This document shows, one piece after another, positions 11,049-23,233 of a stretch of 64,000 nt of DNA. How positions within the stretch are numbered: position 1 is the first letter of the stretch; every line of letters starts with the position of its first letter. The notes under the pieces were generated by a model. The model ran no database searches. It saw only the letters and a list, made by a program, of their open reading frames with translations, and had not been told where the DNA came from. The stretch is taken from positions 1 to 64,000 of the forward strand of contig FTLJ01000237.1 of NCBI GenBank assembly GCA_900155495.1, given 5' to 3'. Source of the stretch: Porogramme epimiltina. Lineage: Eukaryota > Basidiomycota > Agaricomycetes > Polyporales > Polyporaceae. A program made the translations under genes and the position numbers.

Positions 11049-13947
11049 TTAGCCCTGGTCCTCGGCGTCTCGCTTCCTCTTCATCTCTTTCGACACCTTG
11101 TGCTGCGCGGCCTCGTGCTTCGCCAGCTCTACAGGCACCTTGGACACCGGGCTCTTGGAGATCTCTGGTAGTGACGAAAAAGGAAAGGTCGTTCATCAGC
11201 CGGTCATATCTCGAGGGAATACTATTGAAATGAGACGTGCCTTGTTTGAGATCGTACCTGCGACGGAAGAAAGGCATGGGTCAGCTCAAGCCCGTGATAA
11301 CAAGACCGCACTAAGCGTGCGAAAGCGTACATGACTTCGTCGTCGTCGTTCGTGAGGAACGTGATGGCAGTTCCCTGCTTCCCGGCACGTCCAGTACGAC
11401 CTGATAGGGACGTCAGCGCCCATGCGGATGATGAAAGAATTCAGGCACTGACCAATACGATGGACGTAGGCTTCGATGGTGTTCGCCATCTGGTAGTTGA
11501 TAACCAGGCTGACGTCCTGGACATCAATACCACGACCGGCAAGATCTGTTGCGACCAGGATATCCGAATCGCCTGTCCGCAAGGACTGTAGCGCGGCTTC
11601 TCGCTGTTCCTGGTTCTTGCCTGAGTGTAGGGTCGCCGCGCTCCACTTAAAATAGAGCTATATTAGCGTCATCGACATGAGGGTAAATGATCAAGATACA
11701 CACCCCGGCACGTTGCAAGTCTTTCGCAACCATGTCTGCCGTCTTCTTCTGGTTGACGAACACGATGATGGGTGGGGTGTACTGGTTGCTGTTGAGGATC
11801 TCCAACATGCGTTGCCTGTGACGAAAAGGTCAGTACATCCACCGAAGAGAAGAGAAGGCGTGATTTCTTGTGCGTACTTTTTCTTCTCATCTCCACCGAC
11901 GAACTCGACGCGCTGTTCGACGGTATCAACCGCCCTACCGGCCTCACCAATCGTGATGATGGCGGGCCTCTTCAGATACTTCTTGGCAAGGCGCTCAACA
12001 GGCGGCGGCATCGTAGCCGAGAAGAGTGTGGTCACACGCGTGCGTCCCTTCTTGATCATCGTCTCTCCGTCGACATCCATTTGTTCACCCTGGTCCTCGC
12101 CAACCATCGTATCCGAGGGCAGTTTGTCGAGAATGAAGGTTAGGTCGGCTTCGAAACCAAGATTGACCATTCGGTCGGCTTCGTCCATGACGATGTAACG
12201 GCATTGGGAGAGGACGATGACGTGGCGCTCGATGACATCCTTGAGACGACCCGGGGTAGCGATGATTATTTCGGCGCCTGAGCGCAGGTTGAATTGCTGC
12301 TCTTCGACCGAACGCTGAGGGAACGGGCATCAGACGGAATGTACGCCCGGCGAAACTGGGGGGGATACGTACACCTCCGACAATTGACACACAGGTGAAG
12401 CCCAGCTGACTCGCAAACTTCTTCGTCTCTGACTCAATCTGCTGCGCCAATTCACGCGTAGGCGCGAGGATGAGTGAATACGGGCCGAGATGTCTGTTGT
12501 CGTCGGTGAACGGCGGGAGCTTGGAGATGAATGCCAACATTGGGATGACGAAGGCAGCCGTCTTACCGGAACCTGGGCGCGAAAGTCAAATTTCCACACA
12601 GACAACGTCCCAAGGAAACCACTGACCTGTTTCTGCGATACCAATAATATCCCTAGTCTGCAGACCGATAGGGATGGCTTGCCGCTGGATAGGCGAGGGC
12701 TCCTTGTAACCGATCTTGTCAATGACTTCAAGGATCTCCACCGGGATGGCTGATTCTCTCCAAGACCGTAGAGGATGAGGAATGAGTCCTCCTGTAATGT
12801 CGTGAATGTTAGTAGCTGTCCACTTCGAGGTCGTCTAGAAACTTGCCTCTCGCAGCAATGCTGAAGTCTTCACGGAAGATACGCCAGTCACGCTCCTTCA
12901 TCTCATCCAATGACTTCTCCGACCAGTGCCTCTCGTCGAGACCCGTCCTCGCCGCACGCCGTCTCTCCAAGGGGTCAGCCAGTACCATCCCCTCTCCAGG
13001 TTTCCGTCCGGGCACTATAACACCTCCTGCATCGTCCATGCCGGCGATGTGTCCGCGTCCAAAGCCGACCTGCGCGCCCTGGCGTTGGCTGCCAATGGCG
13101 CCGGGTGTCTCGGCGTTGTACGTGTCGTCCTGCTCATCCCAGTCGAATACGAACTTGCGGTCGTTCATCTTACGGATCTTGCGCTTCTTCTTGTCTACAC
13201 CGAGGTAACGCGAGCGGATTGCGCTCAAGTCGTTTTCGGTCATGGGTGGTACGTAGGGCTTGGACGCCTCAGCCATGATAGTGTCTGGGTCCGCGCCGTT
13301 TGATGAGCTGGAAGGAACGGGCGGTGGAGGCATGGAAGAGGATGGAGTCGCTGACGAGGACCCTGGTCCTGGTGGACCTCTTCCACGATCCGCACGAGGG
13401 CCTGTTGGGACATTGTGATAGTTTCCGCCTCCGCCTCCGCCCCCGCCACCACCCCCTCCTCCTCCTCTGCGGTCATCATGCGGACGTCCACGATCCCGCC
13501 TGCCGTGTCGGTCACGGTCGCGATCGCGGTCACGACCACCGTCGCCTCTTCCGTAGCGGTCGTCGTCTACCGATATCAATGTGAGTAATGTGAAGTAGCA
13601 ACAGAACAAGTGGAACGCACCGCGTCCTCCCCCGCCCCCGTATCTAGAGGAACGTTCTCGCTCCCTTTCGCGTTGCCTGATCTCCTCTGCTTCCTTCTCA
13701 AGTGCCTCTCGGTCCTTCTTTGTACGGTCCTCTTTCTCCCGTTGATCCTTAATCTCCTGTTGGCGTTTCTGTATAGCCAACTGGGCGCGTTGTTCCTTCG
13801 TCAAGAACTTGGGCTGTGACGTAGTAGAGTGAGTACTAGCAACAACCAAAGCGCATGAACGACGCGTACCTTCGCTGCCGCCTCCTTCTCTTCGCGTTGC
13901 TTTTGCAGCAGAGACTCGATTGACAACGGCTCGGCTCTTCCTGCCAT
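11049..13947 (-). CDS. PRP28: Pre-mRNA-splicing DEAD-box RNA helicase Prp28 (U5 snRNP, DDX23 type)
   Basis: Eleven exons give 766 aa: 13870-13947, 13621-13813, 12847-13566, 12627-12791, 12373-12572, 11878-12314, 11704-11815, 11453-11645, 11331-11400, 11241-11257 and 11049-11164. The N-terminus (about residues 1-330) is rich in Arg/Glu/Asp and Gly, as in this family. A KFVFDWD block precedes the Q-motif region ([10 protein letters not shown]), then [24 protein letters not shown] (near residue 497), [12 protein letters not shown] and HRIGRTGRAG. Prp28 exchanges U1 for U6 snRNA at the 5' splice site during spliceosome activation in the nucleus. Two introns (12792-12846 and 11165-11240) have GC-AG ends, and exon 10 is only 17 nt. 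The alternative GT donors near both GC sites break the conserved frame. It is divergent from an EF-hand-like gene across a 311-bp promoter region. Confidence 0.96.
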
Positions 13948-14258
13948 TGCGTACAGACGGTGCGGTAGCAAATAGCGATGTGGCGAGACAAACCAGAGGA
14001 GGAGCAGGACTCGGCGCGGTCCAAAGAGCCTCGGCTCGAGACTCGGGGCCGTCGCGCCTCAGCCACGTGCTATAGCCGTGACCGCCTACCGCATCGGGCA
14101 GGTCGTCGTTCGTTTGCAGACAGCGTCTTCGCCACTGAGCACACCTGCACTCGATTAATCGCCGCCCCCGCCACCGTCGCACCCTCCTGCCGCTCGCCGC
14201 CGCCCGCTCGCACGTCCGCTACAGCGCCAAGGATACCCCCGCGCGCACGCCACGCACG
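13948..14258. promoter_or_regulatory. Shared divergent promoter region, PRP28 / EF-hand-like gene
   Basis: 311 bp separate the two start codons, which point away from each other, so both promoters must lie here or overlap the first exons. I see no clear TATA box. Confidence 0.5.
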
Positions 14259-14971
14259 ATGCACAAGATGCACCGCGACATTGAGGAGCTCCGCACCGGC
14301 ACCCAGTCCCCGCGCCCCGAGACGCCTGAGCCGGACTCGCGCCAGGGCAGGCGGAACTCGCCCGCGGCGGGCGTGCAGCTGCTTGATGACGACGGCGCGA
14401 TCTCCGTCCAGGTGCGTGTTTTTCGTGTGCGTGGCGCGTCGCGTGGAGCTCATCGAGATCGTTTGCGGGTTGGACGCGCAGTTGGAGGCGTGTTTGAAGC
14501 AGATTTTTGCAAAGTACTGCACGCCGAGGCCGCCCCCGGAGAGTGCGGTTGAGCCACCCGAGGGCGCGTTCCTCTCGCAGGACGGCTTGGATGAGTGGGC
14601 ACGCGATACGAATGGCGCGCCTTTCGACGAGGCGACGAAAGAGGAGCTGCTGGAATTCATGGACGTCACAGAAGATGGTGGCTTGACGTCAGTAAATTCT
14701 GTCTTAGCTATCGTGGCGTGTGTTGACTGATCCACGTGCTACTTCCAGGTTGAAAGGATTTATGCAGGTGTACCAGCTGCAGACCGAAAATGATGAAGAA
14801 GAGACATGGCGAGATCTTGTGAGCCATCTCGCATCTATTATTCTTCAAGTATGCGGTCGTTAACCTGCATGCGCAAAGTCTACACACGGGTTTGATAGGA
14901 CACTACGGCTCGTAGCCACGAGACGAGAGGATATTGACACCGAACCCCGTTCCACTCCCGAACCTTCGTAA
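14259..14971 (+). CDS. Small EF-hand-like protein of unknown function
   Basis: Four exons (14259-14411, 14482-14687, 14749-14818, 14879-14971) encode 173 aa. Residues 1-50 are polar and likely disordered. A helical segment (LEACLKQIFAKYC) is followed by GAFLSQDGLDEWARDTNG and then an EF-hand-like loop, DVTEDGGLTLKGF, with Asp, Thr, Asp, Gly at loop positions 1, 3, 5 and 6 but Gly instead of Glu at position 12. The EETWRDL and THGFDRTLRLV segments close the protein. I recognise the overall look from uncharacterised fungal proteins but cannot name a function; calcium binding is doubtful because of the position-12 change. The last two introns were chosen because they restore the C-terminal helix and a stop; lengths sum to 174 codons. 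Confidence 0.72.
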
Positions 14972-15289
14972 GTTGGCATTCGTTTATACATTGCGCCTTC
15001 AGTGCTCTCGCTCACCAAGAAATAGGTCATAGCACCGGGCGAGGTCACGCTCAAACCTGCACTGCTGCGGTGCAAGTTTGTTGCTTGTATAGACGCAATC
15101 CCGACACGACCTTCCCCTGAATTTCCTTCCCTCCGTTAGCAGGTTGTCGCTTCGACCCGACGACTGCGAAGGGAGGTATCACGAACAGAGATGATGAGAT
15201 ATATGATCATGTACCCGTAATGCCCTTTTGGTCGCCCCAACTACCCAAGTAAGCCAAGCCCTATACCCTGCCGTGTAGATGCTTTCTCC
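14972..15289. other. Convergent 3' intergenic region
   Basis: About 318 bp between the ends of the EF-hand-like gene and the methyltransferase gene. No feature seen beyond presumed 3' UTRs. Confidence 0.4.
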
Positions 15290-16194
15290 TCATGTTTGAA
15301 GATTTAACTTCCATATCTCCACGTCGTCCCATTGCCCCTTCTCCCAACGAGCTCCCCCTCTCTCCATGGCCTTCGCGACTTTCTTATGTGGCACTCGCTC
15401 AACCTTGAACCCCCAGGAATCCCGAGCTTCGGATAAGGCCCGCTGTACGAGGGCCGGGTCCCGTCGCTCAAGACATAGATAAACTTGCGGCGACTTGGCT
15501 TCTAGTGAAGACTGAATGGAACTTTTGCAGAGCCCGTGGAGGGTCCGGAGGAGGGGTGTGACCAGCTCCGACGAATAGAGTGTATCGGATGTGATGACGA
15601 GATCGAACGGGGGCGCCAGGGTGGGTGGCTGCGGCTCTAGAAGAGCTACATTCTCGACGGTCTGGGTGGCAATCTTATGGGGATCATCCCACACCCACCG
15701 GTCAGGCGGTACGGTCCAGTCAAAGGTGCGGACGTCGACGGCGCCTGCGGCTGGAGGGAGATACGCGCGGTTGCGGGACACATTGGGTGCGAGGACGGTG
15801 CGTATGACGTCTTCGAGGTCGGTGGCGATCACATCCCAGCCCATAGACGCGAGAGCGAGGCTGTGTGGAGAGAAACGGGGCGACAAAAGGAGCAGAGCCG
15901 TCTGTGGATAGTTGACCGGAGAGCGGCGATCAAGACGCACGCGGAGAGACCAATTCCGCTTCCCAGTTCAATGGCCCTCGGGCGGCACGCGCCGGCGAGT
16001 GCGGTCGGGGTGCATTTGGATTTGAGCGCATCGGAGAGGAACAAGGAGAGGCACTGAGCGCCGAGCCAGAGGCCGGTGCCGTTTGTCGCGCCGTTGTCAA
16101 GCTGGGTGAGGTGGAAGACACGGTCTCTGAAGGGGTGGTCCAGCAGCGGGACGTGCTTTGTTTCGTGGGCAGGGCGGAGGGCGACGCCGGCCAT
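15290..16194 (-). CDS. Family 16 methyltransferase, probable protein-lysine methyltransferase (METTL21/EFM type)
   Basis: Two exons (15941-16194, 15290-15860; 80-nt intron) encode 274 aa. SAM-binding motif I is IELGSGIGL near residue 79, followed by GWDVIATDLED with the acidic residue that contacts the ribose. FDLVITSDTLY carries the DxxY motif (DTLY) typical of seven-beta-strand lysine methyltransferases of the Methyltransf_16 family. The N-terminal segment with LDHPFRDRVFHL and GLWLGAQ also fits this family, which in yeast modifies translation elongation factors. Which protein and which lysine it methylates cannot be read from the sequence. It is divergent from the RhoGEF gene with 234 bp between start codons. 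Confidence 0.82.
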
Positions 16195-16428
16195 GGTTAG
16201 GGGAGAGATTGAGGAGACACGGACCGTCGCGGCGGGTGATGGCACGCGGTTGCAATGCGGTAACGCGTGACAGCAGACCGTGTCACGTGTGACGCGCGGG
16301 TCGCCAGTGGGCGTTGAGGTCGAGCGCGGGCGGTCTCCACGCACCTCCTCCCGAGTCCCCGCAGCCGCCGCCGATTGCGCTCTCGTCGTGCTGTCTCGAC
16401 AGAGCGGCAGGCCGTTGTACATCTCCTC
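16195..16428. promoter_or_regulatory. Shared divergent promoter region, methyltransferase / RhoGEF
   Basis: 234 bp between two outward-facing start codons. It contains CACGTG-like sequence (cacgtgtgac near 16283) but no clear TATA box. Confidence 0.45.
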
Positions 16429-19400
16429 ATGAAGGCCTTTCTCACCCGTCTCAACCGCGGCCTTGCTGGCGCAAGCAAGGACAAGCTCGACAAAGAGAAG
16501 GACTTGCCCAAGGAAAAGATACCCCAACTTCCTCCCCTCCCAGAATGGCCGCCCCAACGCGTAACGTCGACGGCCAACTCTGTCCACTCCTACAAGCCCC
16601 TTCCAGAGCTATCAGTCCGCCCATTGCCCCCCATCGGCGAACCCTCGTCCTCTTCTACCGAATCGTCACTTACTACCACGCCCGTCGCTCCGAATCACAC
16701 TCTCCCGGCTGTCGACACCAAGGAGAATCTTCCTATCACTGCCGAGCCTGCGCAGATTTCAGAAGAACCATCTTCACGACGTCCGGAAGGCTCTTCAGAC
16801 TCTACCGGTCGCAGCTCGCGCAAAACCACTAATGGGACGACTGGCACCGATGCCCAAAAGAAAGTTGCTTTCTTATCTCCTCCGCCCACACCAGGACCCC
16901 TGCAAGACCGCGACCTTCCTGACGCGAGCACGCCCACGCCGGCCAATGCCACGGTTAAGTCCACAGTATCACGTTTCCATGCCGCGCACGGCAAGGAAAC
17001 GCGTGGATCGACTTCCACTGCGGCGTCCTCCAAGACAGATGTTGCGTCCACCCTGAAGTCCAACAAGGCCGCTTCCACGCGGACGGCCACCTCACCCTAC
17101 CCCACCAAGGGATACGAGGCGTCGCTGCACCAGTCGCTCCGCTCTGGCACCCCCTACTCGCAGATGAGCAACGCTAGCAGCCGTATTCTAGCAGCGCAAA
17201 GCTGGAGCGAGGGCGCGGAGGAGGATCTCGTGTCCAACCTCGGTCAACGGGAACGGACACGACAAGAGGTTCTGTGGGAGATTGTGGCCAGCGAAGAACG
17301 GTGCGTGTTATGTTCAAACTTCAGTCCACCCACCAAATTCTAAGCTATGATGGGTCTTCAGTTATGTGACCGAGCTGTTGAAGATGAAGGAGACCTTCAT
17401 CGAGCCCCTCCTCCATCCATACATCGTATCTCCGGTATCGTCACCAACGCCATTGGATTACTTCGAAGACGTACAGCGAGCTGAGACCCCTCGCGAGTCT
17501 CTTGAACATCTTCCTATAGCCGCCCGCTTCCTAGCATCGCCAACCGGCGAGCGCTCCGATTCTCCTGTCCAACGAGCCAACTCGCCTCGAAAGGAGGATA
17601 ACCATCCCAACATCGACGGCGAGTCAATGGACTCGGCCGAAGAGGACGAGGCAGAGGATCGCATGGGTGCCACCTTCCACTCATCTAAGAAGAAGACGGT
17701 TACCATGTCGCTGGCGGCCAAGCACAATCACCCTCGGTCGCCTTACGGCAGTACTGCGGTGAGGTCGGGGTCGAGCAAGTTTGGAACTACTGTGCCATTC
17801 CCGTCACGTTCACACCAGTCCCTCCCTCCGCCTCCCCGAGCCAACCAGATGACGTCGTCGACCCAATCCCTCGGCCGGCAGTCATTCGTCACCGACCGAG
17901 ATCGAGATTATGACCACCAGTCTCAGAGAACCACCGGCACGGGCACTAGCCGTGTCCTCCGCAAATTCAAGAAGAGCAGTACCGGCCCGGAGGGCTTAAT
18001 TCCTGGAGCCGTTCCCCCGACACAAATCCCAGAAGATCTCCGGAAGTGCTTGGAAGTGATCGAGGGCGCACTCCTGGATGGGCACATACGTCTCAGCGAG
18101 GGACTGCGGAAGAGGTACGAGGATCAGTATCCACTGGTTCGTTCACTAGCGGACGTATTCGTGACGAATGTACGTGATTCATATCTGGGTTCGACTCGTG
18201 CTAACATGGAGCAGTCCCATATTCTTCACGGATATGCCACGTACGTCTTGCATCTCGAGCGTGCCTTAGAGCAAGTAGACAATGCATTGTCGAACGCTGC
18301 AAACAAGAAGCCCAAGAAGCAAGACGCGGAGCAGTGGGTTAAGGTCTGCCAGTACCTGCACAGACTGGAGGTCACTGCGTCAGAAAAGGGCGAGACCGGC
18401 CTCGCTATCTCGCTCTCCAAGCCTTTCCAGCGGCTGCTCAAGTATCCCCTTCTCTTCCAAAACCTCCTCTACCACACCGACCCGAGCACTTTCGAGTACG
18501 AAAGTACGCTGCAGATGGTCGCCGAGGTCGAGACGATCGTCCGTAGCATCGAGGACGAGAAGATCCAGAAAGAAGAGCGTGACAAGACGCGCGACGTGTT
18601 CGCGCGCATCGACAACCTCGGTGGCGTGAAGCAGCTCATGGTGCCCAAGCCTTCACGCGTGCTCGTAGAAGAGCGGCCGCTCATGGGTGTCAACCCACTC
18701 ACGGACCCGATGTCGAAATCATCGTCTTCTCCGCCCGTGTCGTCGCAGAACCCGAAGAACGTCAAGGGCAAAACGTCGTTCAAGCGTCTGAGTGACGTGC
18801 TTCAGGTCGGGAGCAACGGCATCGGGGGTAAGAAGGATTTGTGGCTTGTCGTGTTTAATGACGTCGTGCTGCGGTGTCAACGCACGGGCACGACGTCGCT
18901 GCCACTGGTGGCGGGAACGAATTCACGAACGAACTCGCTGCCCGAGCTCCAGGGCAAGGCAAAGTACGCGTCAACGGGCCGGAGAGGGTCACATACCAAA
19001 CCTCGAAACTTGTACAAATTCCTCAAGGTTCGTAGATCGATCTTTCCTCCTTCTATTTCGCCGTACTTAAAAGCTTCCGCTCGGATAGATCGAGACTTGG
19101 GACATCGGTGACGTCGTGCAGCCTCGAGAAGGAGTGGTCATGATGGAAGAGTGAGTCGCCGCGTTCATTAATACTGTGCTTGTCATACTCAACAACCCTT
19201 CATAGCGTTGTCAAATCAAGACAACAGGCACATGCCAGCGTCCAGCCTCGCATCGTACCCATGCCGGAGGACGACGAAGAGGCGGCGAACGACTCTGACG
19301 ATTCCGACCGCAAGAGTAAGATGAGTTTCTCGTACTGGGGCGCAGATAAGGTTACACTGCAGAAGCCTGTGCCTGTCAAGACCAAGCCCACGGGAGCCAC

Positions 19401-19827
19401 CGGTCCTCCCCGTCGCACAACGACGCCCACAACAGCGTACGCTCGCGAGTCCTCTGCTAATGCAAAATTCGGAACGCGCCTTGTAACGAACGATCCTTTG
19501 CACGCTCCTCGGCCCGCTAGTCGGCGCGCGGCGCCCACGCCAACCAACAGGAAGGTGACGCCGCATTCAGAGGACGGCCATGCCTCCGCTGTCAGGGTCA
19601 CCGTCACCCGCGACAGGCCCACATGGGACAGCAGCACCCGTGCAACGTCGACCCCTGTACCCAAACGTGCGCGCAACGTCTCCCAGACGAGCGCCGCCAC
19701 ACGCGTTACCACCACGCCCAACGCTCCCAAGACCCTCGCATCTCCTGCTCCCTCAGAGGACTCCGGCGTCGGTTTCATTCGGAACATCGTGAACCAGGAC
19801 CCTTCCTTGAATCGACTCATTCCATAG
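16429..19827 (+). CDS. Rho guanine-nucleotide exchange factor (DH-PH type)
   Basis: Five exons (16429-17300, 17362-18169, 18215-19027, 19089-19150, 19206-19827) encode 1,058 aa. The N-terminal 280 residues are Ser/Thr/Pro-rich. The DH domain begins with LWEIVASEERYVTELL (about residue 282). It is then interrupted by roughly 200 low-complexity residues and resumes with EDLRKCLEVIEGALLDG; its signature KPFQRLLKYPLLF is at about 629-641. A PH-like strand (DLWLVVFNDVVLRC) starts near residue 766, and KVTLQ-containing sequence follows after more disordered linker. DH domains catalyse GDP/GTP exchange on Rho-family GTPases that control polarity, actin and wall synthesis; the GTPase partner is unknown. 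Intron 2 is only 45 nt, a multiple of three without a stop. Confidence 0.88.
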
Positions 19828-20707
19828 ACTATGCCGCTATGGGTCCTTAGCCCCGCCCCACACCACCACATCGCGTCTCTTCATCTCTCTTGTTCATGAT
19901 GCACTTTCACGCTTCTTCGACGCTTTTACGGATCATTTCACGACCAACTCTGTTCCATCTCTATGATCGCGCACGTCTCCGCTTCCGCCGTGCTGATATG
20001 CTGTTACACACATCTCTCTGCCTGTTCGCGCACTGTCCATGGCCCCTCCGTTGTCATTACCATTGCCCATTGTCCATTACCCCTTGTCACCGAGTACCCA
20101 TAGTCGACGATACCGTATCACTCCTTATTCTTTTTATTCAGGCATGCATTCTCCGCTAATTATCGCCCGCACCACGGCCCATCCGCTCACTCTCGCCATG
20201 CTGTCCACCGTCGTTGTTCATCTCAGACTCACGTACCCACGTGTGGGCGCCCCGTCGCTTCTCGGCGCGCCCGCCCCACCCCACAGAGATCCTCCCCATG
20301 CTTCCTTTAATTGCCTCGCACACCCCCCTGCAGAAGATGCACACTCACCCCCTCACACGCCACCGCCCCCACCGGCCCGATACCGCTGAACATATACGCA
20401 TACACACGCCGCTCCCGCCGCGTCACACTTTTCTCGCCGCCGCCGCCGCCGCGAGCACGCTCGTTTTATCTTCGTTTGTCCGATTATAATACGGTCTAGA
20501 TTCGCCCATGTAGCAGTGTTACAGTTCCCGTCGTTGGCAACGGTCCTTCTTCTCTCTCTAACGGCCCCTCTTTCCTCTACCCCGACGGCCCCGAGCCTGA
20601 TCCGGCCGCACCCTGCAAGCTTCCGCCCCTGCACGGAACATGTGAAAAGCTTGCCCGGCGCCGCTGAAAGTTCCGAGGTGTGTGTCGACGCGGCCCCATC
20701 GCCGCAC
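19828..20707. other. Convergent intergenic region, pyrimidine-rich
   Basis: Between the ends of the RhoGEF and asparagine synthetase genes. It is C/T-rich with a short CCG-type repeat near 20437-20452. No gene seen; the outer parts should be 3' UTRs. Confidence 0.4.
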
Positions 20708-23131
20708 TTAGCTTGAGGTGTCCTCGACGTCGTACGCGGCGTTGTGGATGCTGACGCTGCGGCCACTCGGGTCGGACGAGCAACCCCAGTCGCCCCGGGG
20801 TATCCACCTGGGGACGGGCGTCCGTAAGTTCCGAGAGCGACAAACGTGAAGGGAGGGAATGCGGGAGCGTACCTGACGGCGGTCTCCGCAGCGGCAGGCG
20901 GGAACATGCCTATAGTGACATGCTCGGTCAGTCATCGGTGCGCGGAGGGAGAGCGCGGGAGCAATGGGGAGGGATACGGACCGTCGAAGGTTTCGCGGAT
21001 GAAGTACGCCTCCTTGGTGTCGGGCGTGTCGGTCGGCCAACGCTCGGCGCGCTTCTCGAACGCCTCGTCCGAGACGACCGCCGCGGCATGGTCCTTGATT
21101 CTAGGGGCGGCATATGCGTGAGCGGTATGGGCGGGGCGGAGGCGGAGAGAGGTGAGGGGGCGTGACGAAGTGGGGGGTACGTACCCGTCGATCCACGAAT
21201 AGCCCACACCGTCGGAGAATTGCTCCTTCTGTCGCCAGAGAATCGACCGGGGGAGATACGGCTGGGCGGGAGGCAACGGAAGATGAGTTGACGGAAGTAG
21301 GGCACGTGCTGCTGTAGTACGTACCTTGCCATCTGGTGAACAGTCGAAGGCTTTCCGGAGGATGTACTAATTCAGGAATGTGAGTCGCGGGTATACGCAT
21401 GTTTTATAGAGTCCATTGCACCTTCTCCATCTTGGGGCAACCGTCCTCGTCGACCTCTTGTTGTGAGCCTTTGCTGAACATCTTGTCTTTGGGGTCGATG
21501 TTCATCGCGACCTCAAGGAACGCCTTATCAAGGAAAGGTACACGGGCCTCGAGACCCCAGGCCATCGTCGACTTGTTCGCGCGCAAGCAGTCTGCCGTGT
21601 GCAGGTTCTTGACACGCTGAACGCACTCGACGTGGAATGACTCCGGGTCAGGAGCCGCGTGGAAGTAGAGATAACCTTAAACCAGAGATTCGTCAACATG
21701 CCAAGAGTTCGCACAGGTCGAATATGCTCACCACCAAAGATCTCGTCGCTTCCCTCACCGGAGAGCACCATCTTCACACCCATGGCCTTGATTTTCCGGG
21801 AGAGCAAGTACATCGGCGTACTGGCGCGCACCGTCGTCACGTCGTAGGTCTCGAGGTGGTAGATCACATCTGGGATCGCATCGAGACCCTCCTGCACAGT
21901 GAAGGTGTACTCGTGGTGCACCGTGCCCAGGAAGTGCGCCGCCTTCCTCGCCGCCAACAAGTCGGGTGAGTTCTCGAGACCAATCGAGAACGAGTGCAGT
22001 TGCGGCCACGCCATGATCGTTGCTACATAAGGGTTATATCAGCACAAAGAAGGCACGGGGAACACAGACGACAAGTACGCACTCGCTTCGTCGATATCCT
22101 CCTCGCCCGGCGTCGGTGGGCCACTACGTTGCTCCTGCAATTTCCTCCTCCGCACCTCAGCCTGCGCGAGTGCAATTTTCTCCGTCTCGCGCGCGGCAAT
22201 GGAAGCGATGAGACTGCTGTCGAGCCCTCCACTGAGGAGGACACCATAGGGCACTTCGGACATGAGCCGCTTGCGCACGGCAGTCTCAAGGGTCTCGCGG
22301 AGGAGCTTCAGGTCCGCCTTGGTGGACGGGACCGTCGCGCCGCCCGCGTCGGTGCCCCACCACGTCGGGTGAAAGTAGCGCGTGGTCGACGCGTCGCGCG
22401 AGTCGTAGACGTGGCCCGGGGGGAAGGAGATGATCTTGTCGCAGAGGTCGGTGAGCGCCTTGAGCTCAGACGCGAAGAAAGTCGCGCCGGGGCGCGCGGA
22501 GCTCCAGCCCTGGTAGAGCGTCGTGATGCCGATGGGATCGCGCGCGGCGATGACGCGCGGGGGCGTGACGGACTCGTCGAGGAGGACGAAGGAGAACATG
22601 CCGTCGAGGAGGCCGCATAGCTCCTTGTCGAGCTCTTGGTACTGGATGCGCGGGGGGATTGCGGGGAAACTGGCTCAGCGTGTGCACGCGACAAGCAGTC
22701 AAGCGGAGTCATATGGGGAAGACGTACGAGGGGGATGATGACTTCACAATCTGAGTGGGTCTTGAACTTGTAAGGCTGCTTGAGCGTCGAGCGCAGCTTG
22801 ATGTGGTTGTAGATCTCGCCGTTGACCGCGAGGATGAGCTTGCCGTCGGCGCTCACGAGAGGCTGCGCGCCGGTGTCTGGTTCCGCATAGAGTTGCGCGA
22901 ATTTGAGTGCAAATGGTGTCAGCACGGGGAGCGCTTTCGGAGCACATGGACAGTCCACCACGCACCGACACCAACAACGGCGAGACGTTCATGCGCGAGG
23001 ATAGTCTGCTTGCCGCTGTAGCACCCAGACCAGTCAGGCCCGCGGTGGCGGATTTTCTTGGAGCATGCGATGAGCTTGGGCCGCTCTGCAGAGGGGTTGT
23101 CGATGCCGTGGGCGATGACGATTCCGCACAT
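20708..23131 (-). CDS. ASN1: Asparagine synthetase, glutamine-hydrolysing
   Basis: Ten exons (22966-23131, 22728-22876, 22083-22641, 21732-22022, 21422-21675, 21325-21366, 21185-21261, 20982-21100, 20873-20909, 20708-20807) encode 597 aa, close to the usual fungal length. It starts MCGI, so after Met removal Cys is the N-terminal nucleophile of the class-II glutamine amidotransferase domain; RHRGPDWSG and NGEIYNH follow. The synthetase half has the ATP-pyrophosphatase loop SGGLDSS, then [11 protein letters not shown] and EARVPFLD. The cytosolic enzyme converts aspartate, glutamine and ATP to asparagine, glutamate, AMP and PPi. Exons 6 (42 nt) and 9 (37 nt) are very short. A Gcn4/Cpc1-type TGACTC site lies about 97 bp upstream of the ATG. 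The 3' end faces the RhoGEF gene. Confidence 0.97.
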
Positions 23132-23227
23132 CGCGAGTCGCGCGGGTTATTGGGGTAGAGCGGAGTGTGGTGTTGGGTGTACGGAAGGGCGTGGCGGGTT
23201 TGAAAAAGAGGGATGGAGAGAGGGTAA

Positions 23228-23233
23228 TGACTC
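23228..23233 (+). promoter_or_regulatory. TGACTC, possible Gcn4/Cpc1 site upstream of ASN1
   Basis: TGACTC is the core of the TGACTCA site bound by the general amino-acid-control bZIP factor. It lies about 97 bp 5' of the asparagine synthetase start codon, and asparagine synthetase genes are classical targets. Such a hexamer also occurs by chance, so this is only suggestive. Confidence 0.35.
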
